Part shown: in pieces, positions 60,761 through 64,000 of the stretch
How positions within the stretch are numbered: position 1 is the first letter of the stretch
Layout of the letters: each line of letters starts with the position of its first letter
NCBI GenBank assembly: GCA_963972525.1
Contig: CAXAUZ010000002.1
Location: 186,001-250,000 of the forward strand
Direction of reading: 5' to 3'
Source: Salinilacustrithrix sp003476595
GTDB lineage: Bacteria > Actinomycetota > Acidimicrobiia > Acidimicrobiales > Salinilacustritrichaceae
DNA: 64,000 nt
Position numbers and translations under genes: made by a program
The notes under the pieces: generated by a model
Told to the model about the DNA's origin: nothing
What the model saw: the letters and a program-made list of their open reading frames with translations, nothing else
Database searches by the model: none

Positions 60761-61435
60761 ATGGCCGAGGCGCTCGAGGGTCCCCTCACCCCGATCCAGC
60801 AACGGGTGCTCGGCGCCCTGGCCGAGAAGGCCGCCACCGTGCCCGACACGTACCCGATGACGCTGCGGGGTCTGCAGACGGCCTGCAACCAGAAGAACAA
60901 CCGCGAGCCGGTCACCGACCACACCGAGGGCGAGATCCAGGCCGCGCTGGACGAGCTGAAGGCCCGCCACCTCGTGCGCTTCGTCTACGCCAGCCACGGG
61001 GCGCGCAGCACCAAGTTCCGCCACGTGCTCGACGAGCGCCTCGGCCTCGAGGCGGGCGAGCTCGCCCTCGTCACCGCCCTGCTGCTGCGGGGGCCGCAGA
61101 CCCTGAACGAGCTGCGCACCCGCACCGAGCGGGCCCACGCCTTCGCCTCCAACGACGAGGTGGCCACCACGCTCGAGGGCCTCGCCGCCCGCACCGACCC
61201 CGTCGTGGTCCACCTGCCCCGCCAGCCCGGCCAGAAGGAGACCCGCTGGGCCCACCTGCTCGGCGACGGGCCCGACGAACGTCTGCCGGCTCCGACGGCT
61301 GTCACGCCCGCACCGGCAGCGGCAGGAGGGGAAGGGTTGGCGGCCCGCGTCGCCGAACTGGAGGAGCGGGTGGCCGCGCTCGAGGCGCTGCTCACAGATC
61401 CAGACCACACCCCCGAGGAGATCCCCCCGACATGA
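60761..61435 (+). CDS. yceH: YceH family (DUF480) protein
   Basis: A 224-residue protein with two winged-helix domains. LTPIQQRVLGALAEKAATVP and YPMTLRGLQTACNQKNNREP mark the first, and LRGPQTLNELRTRTERAHAF the second. A C-terminal coiled coil (VAELEERVAALEALL) is typical. YceH proteins are conserved but of unclear function. ATG 60761 is the start. The stop overlaps the start of the acyl-CoA dehydrogenase (ATGA), so the two are co-translated. Confidence 0.88.
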   Translation: MAEALEGPLTPIQQRVLGALAEKAATVPDTYPMTLRGLQTACNQKNNREPVTDHTEGEIQAALDELKARHLVRFVYASHGARSTKFRHVLDERLGLEAGELALVTALLLRGPQTLNELRTRTERAHAFASNDEVATTLEGLAARTDPVVVHLPRQPGQKETRWAHLLGDGPDERLPAPTAVTPAPAAAGGEGLAARVAELEERVAALEALLTDPDHTPEEIPPT

Positions 61436-62679
61436 TCCAGTGGACCGAAGAGCAGCAGATGGTGCGAGACGCCGTCCGTCAGTTCGTCGAGGCCGAGGTC
61501 GCACCCCGGCGCGACGAGCTCGAGTTCGGCGACACCCCGCCCTACGACGTGCTGCGCAAGCTCTACAGCACGTTCGGCATGGACACGATGGCGAGGGAGC
61601 GGTTCAAGCGCCAGATCGAGTTCGAGAAGTCGGTCGAGGAGGCCATCGCCAAGGGCGAGGAGCCCCCGACCAAGGAATCGTCCGGGGGTGGTGACGGCTC
61701 GATCACGATGATCCCGATCATCGAGCTGTGCCGCTACAGCCCGGGCCTGGTCACCGCCATGGGCGTGTCCACCGGCCTCACGGCCTCGGCCATCACGTCC
61801 AAGGGCACGATCCGCCAGAAGGAGCGCTGGGCGCTCGACCTGCTGACGCTGGACAAGATCGGCGCGTGGGCGATCACCGAGCCCGGCTCGGGCTCCGACG
61901 CCTTCGGCTCGATGAAGGCCACGGCCCGGCGCGACGGGGACGAGTACGTGCTCAACGGGTCCAAGACCTTCATCACCAACGGGCCCTACGCCGACACCAT
62001 CGTCTTCATCTGCAAGCTCGACGAGGGCAACCCGCCCGAGGAGCGCAAGGTCCTGTCCTTCGTCCTCGACTCGGGCATGCCGGGCCTCGAGCAGTCGAAG
62101 CCGCTGCGCAAGATGGGCATGCACTCCAGCCCCACGGGCGAGCTGTTCCTCGACGACGTGCGCGTCGGCATCGACCGCCTCATCGGCGAGACCGAGGACA
62201 TGCCCAAGGGCGGCCGCGAGGGCGCGAAGGCCACGTTCCTCATGGAGCGCGCCGGCGTGGCCGCCATGGCGCTCGGCATGATCGAGAAGTGCCTCGAGCT
62301 GTCGGTCGAGTACGCCAAGGACCGCGTCCAGTTCGGCCAGCCCATCGGCCAGTTCCAGCTGATCCAGGAGAAGCTGGCCCGCATGGAGGTGGCTCGCCTC
62401 AACGTCCAGAACCTGGTGTTCCGGACCATCGAGTCACAGGCCGCCGCGGCCCGGGGCGAGGAGATGGCCATGACGCTGGCCGAGGCGTCGGCCATGAAGC
62501 TGTACTCGGCCCGGGCGGCCACCGAGGTCGCCCTCGAGGCGGTCCAGATCTTCGGTGGCAACGGCTACATGTCCGAGTACCAGGTCGAGCAGCTGGCCCG
62601 TGACGCCAAGGTGCTGCAGATCTACGCCGGCACCGACGAGATCCAGATCACCCACATCGCGCGAGCGCTGCTGGCCTAG
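61432..62679 (+). CDS. Acyl-CoA dehydrogenase
   Basis: A 415-residue FAD-dependent acyl-CoA dehydrogenase. The N-terminal helical domain contains an unusual charged insert (about residues 60-90: RFKRQIEFEKSVEEAI, then GEEPPTKESSGGG). The flavin/substrate motif WAITEPGSGSDAFGSM and the C-terminal dimer/FAD block VQIFGGNGYMSEY are intact. The common catalytic Glu position near the C-terminus reads IYAGTDEIQ, with Ala. A Glu in FLMERAGVAAMALG matches the alternative base position of isovaleryl-CoA dehydrogenase. The substrate may therefore be branched or long-chain. It is coupled to yceH. Its last 32 nt overlap the convergent YczE-type gene. Confidence 0.92.
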   Translation: MIQWTEEQQMVRDAVRQFVEAEVAPRRDELEFGDTPPYDVLRKLYSTFGMDTMARERFKRQIEFEKSVEEAIAKGEEPPTKESSGGGDGSITMIPIIELCRYSPGLVTAMGVSTGLTASAITSKGTIRQKERWALDLLTLDKIGAWAITEPGSGSDAFGSMKATARRDGDEYVLNGSKTFITNGPYADTIVFICKLDEGNPPEERKVLSFVLDSGMPGLEQSKPLRKMGMHSSPTGELFLDDVRVGIDRLIGETEDMPKGGREGAKATFLMERAGVAAMALGMIEKCLELSVEYAKDRVQFGQPIGQFQLIQEKLARMEVARLNVQNLVFRTIESQAAAARGEEMAMTLAEASAMKLYSARAATEVALEAVQIFGGNGYMSEYQVEQLARDAKVLQIYAGTDEIQITHIARALLA

Positions 62680-63265
62680 ACCGGCGCATGTCCAGGCGGG
62701 GCAGCCACCACGCCACGTTGGGACCGACGCCGACGGCGAACACCAGCGTCCCGACGCCCACGGTGCCGCCGAGCAGGAACCCGGTGCCGAGGGCGACGAC
62801 CTCGATGGCCGACCGGACCCGTCCGACGCGCAGACCGCGCCGGGCGAGTCCGGTCATGACCCCGTCGCGGGGGCCGGAGCCGAGGCCGGAGCCGATGTAG
62901 AGGCCGGAGCCGGGACCCCACAGCCACACGCCGAGGAGCAGGAACGCCGCCTGCGCCCACAACCGGTCGGGGCGGTCGACGACCGCCAGCGTGAGGTCCA
63001 TGGTGGCCCCGATCACGAACACGTTCAGCACCGTGCCCACGCCGGGCCGCTCCCGCAGGGGGATCCACGCCAGCAGGACCACGATGCCGACGCCGATGCT
63101 GGCCGTGCCGATCGTGATGCCGAGCCGCTCGGACAGGCCCTGGTGCAGGACGTCCCACGGGGCGGCACCGAGATCGGCGGCGACCACCAGCCCGAGGCCG
63201 ACGCCGAGCAGCACCAGTCCGAGGACGCACCGGACGAGCCGGGTCAGGCGGGGCGAGGGGAGCAC
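62648..63265 (-). CDS. YczE/YyaS/YitT-type membrane protein
   Basis: A 205-residue integral membrane protein with five hydrophobic segments and the family opening VLGLVLLGVGLGLVVAADLG followed by APWDVLHQGLSERLGITIGT. The loop GSGLGSGPRDGVMTGLARR is also characteristic. Related proteins are found in Gram-positives with unknown, probably transport-related, roles. Its 3' end overlaps the acyl-CoA dehydrogenase by 32 nt. Confidence 0.85.
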   Translation of the reverse strand: MLPSPRLTRLVRCVLGLVLLGVGLGLVVAADLGAAPWDVLHQGLSERLGITIGTASIGVGIVVLLAWIPLRERPGVGTVLNVFVIGATMDLTLAVVDRPDRLWAQAAFLLLGVWLWGPGSGLYIGSGLGSGPRDGVMTGLARRGLRVGRVRSAIEVVALGTGFLLGGTVGVGTLVFAVGVGPNVAWWLPRLDMRRSRPAALARCG

Positions 63266-63348
63266 CAGGCGACGCTAGCGAGCAGCGGGCTGGGCGCCCC
63301 AGGGAGATGGGGTGGCGGGCGGCCGGGGGAGCAGCCGCCCGCCACCGA

Positions 63349-64000
63349 TCACCGGCTCACCCAGATGCCGGCGACGTCGTGGCCGGTGGCCACGCCGGGG
63401 AAGGCGTCGCTGCCGGCCTCGGGGCCGTAGCCGAGGATGTTGTGCACGTCGGGCTGGGTGGCGATCGCCCACACGGCGGTGGACAGCCACACGTTGTAGA
63501 CCTCCTCGGCGAAGCGCCGGGTCAGGTCCTGGAAGATGGCGTCGCGCGCCTCGCCCGGAGCAGTCTCGCGGCCCTCGTCGAGCAGGCGATCGATCTCGGG
63601 ATCGGCCATGCGACCGAAGTTCACGGGCGAGCCCGTGTACCACCAGTTGTTCTCCCGGTCCGGGTCGGTGCCGGGGTGGTTGCGGAAGGCCATGGCCTGG
63701 AAGTCACCGGCCAGCGCCTTGTTGATGGTGGTCGCCGGCGGGGGAGAGGCTGATGTCGATGCCGGCGTCGGCCAGCTGGGTCTGGATCTCCTGGGCCGTC
63801 AGCTGGCCGGACTCGGTGGACACGAAGGTGTACGAGAACGACAGCTGCTCACCCGTGGCCTCCTCGTAGGCGGCGGCGTGCTCCTGGGCCTTGGCCAGGT
63901 CGTACTCGGGGAAGCCGGGGTCGGCGACGTGGCCGGGGACGTCCTCGGGGAACGGGCCGTTGGCCACGGAGCCGAGGCCCGAGCCGCGCACGTCGATCAG
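63349..64000 (-). pseudogene. ABC transporter substrate-binding protein (peptide/nickel type), frameshifted, runs off the right edge
   Basis: The C-terminal 215 or so codons of an SBP_bac_5 family protein, the extracellular receptor of oligopeptide or nickel ABC importers. Upstream of about 63745 the frame reads DLAKAQEHAAAYEEATGEQL and LADAGIDISLSP. It then runs to a stop at 63704. The continuation (INKALAGDFQAMAFRNHPGT, then YTGSPVNFGRMADPEIDRLL) is in another frame ending at 63349. A single-base indel near 63728-63745, in a G/C-rich run, restores one protein. It may be a real mutation or a sequencing error. The N-terminus and signal peptide lie outside the window. Confidence 0.75.

Noticed and set aside
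1..64000. CRISPR array, rRNA operon or insertion sequence
   Set aside because: No regularly spaced repeat array, rRNA-like stretch or transposase gene was found on either strand.

Overview
The window is very GC-rich (about 70% by eye), gene-dense DNA that begins and ends inside genes. It reads as chromosome of a high-GC actinomycete. CarD, a SCO6745-family protein, WXG100 proteins, a DUF4349 lipoprotein, a nickel superoxide dismutase with its maturation protease, an actinobacterial SOS box and frequent GTG starts all point there. Two regulators each carrying two TetR domains, a mitochondrial-type aconitase and many acyl-CoA dehydrogenases suggest class Acidimicrobiia (Iamia/Ilumatobacter-like). 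That placement is inference; no rRNA or ribosomal protein gene is present to fix it.

Layout. 1-7.1 kb: an edge-truncated acyl-CoA dehydrogenase divergent from a sulfotransferase/DUF354 pair, then a leftward citrate synthase (gltA), quinone reductase and SCO6745 set, and a LysR regulator. 7.4-18.3 kb: a HAD phosphatase-acyltransferase fusion, two tandem paralogous double-TetR regulators, a PAS-GGDEF cyclase, PEP carboxylase (ppc), a PAS-only paralogue of the cyclase, and a response regulator whose receiver lacks its phosphorylation site. 18.2-21.9 kb: a SipW-type signal peptidase between two small secreted proteins, then aconitase divergent from a GntR regulator by 18 nt. 22.6-29.4 kb: a reduced type VII secretion-like locus (large three-ATPase EccC/FtsK protein, two WXG100-size proteins, a larger WXG-type protein, an SseB-like protein). 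29.4-36.9 kb: a tightly coupled five-gene leftward operon (acyl-CoA reductase-HAD fusion, zinc alcohol dehydrogenase, LarA-like protein, PlsC acyltransferase, unknown protein), divergent from a TetR gene with a perfect operator-like palindrome in the 24-bp gap.

36.9-50.1 kb: DUF4349 lipoprotein, MFS transporter, sodX/sodN, ddl/murF, DUF554, amidohydrolase, MFS, dinB under an SOS box, an AbiEi/DUF559-type protein ringed by inverted repeats, a 2-hydroxyacid dehydrogenase, a coiled-coil protein, a VOC protein and tRNA-Val(CAC). 50.1-57.5 kb: a compact integrated element in that tRNA, bounded by a 22-bp duplicated tRNA 3' end. It carries a tyrosine integrase, two toxin-antitoxin-like pairs, a large SEC-C protein, two orphan genes of lower GC, and paired 11-bp-period repeats near both ends. 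57.6-64 kb: a membrane-anchored protein, carD, a protein with neocarzinostatin-like repeats, yceH, an acyl-CoA dehydrogenase, a YczE-type membrane protein, and a frameshifted peptide-ABC binding protein running off the right edge.

The window mixes core carbon metabolism (gltA, acn, ppc), cell wall synthesis (ddl, murF) and lipid or acyl-CoA chemistry with accessory secretion and mobile modules. The strongest candidates for something undescribed are the 29.4-36.2 kb operon, the reduced type VII locus, the tRNA-Val element and the two families of dispersed intergenic repeats.
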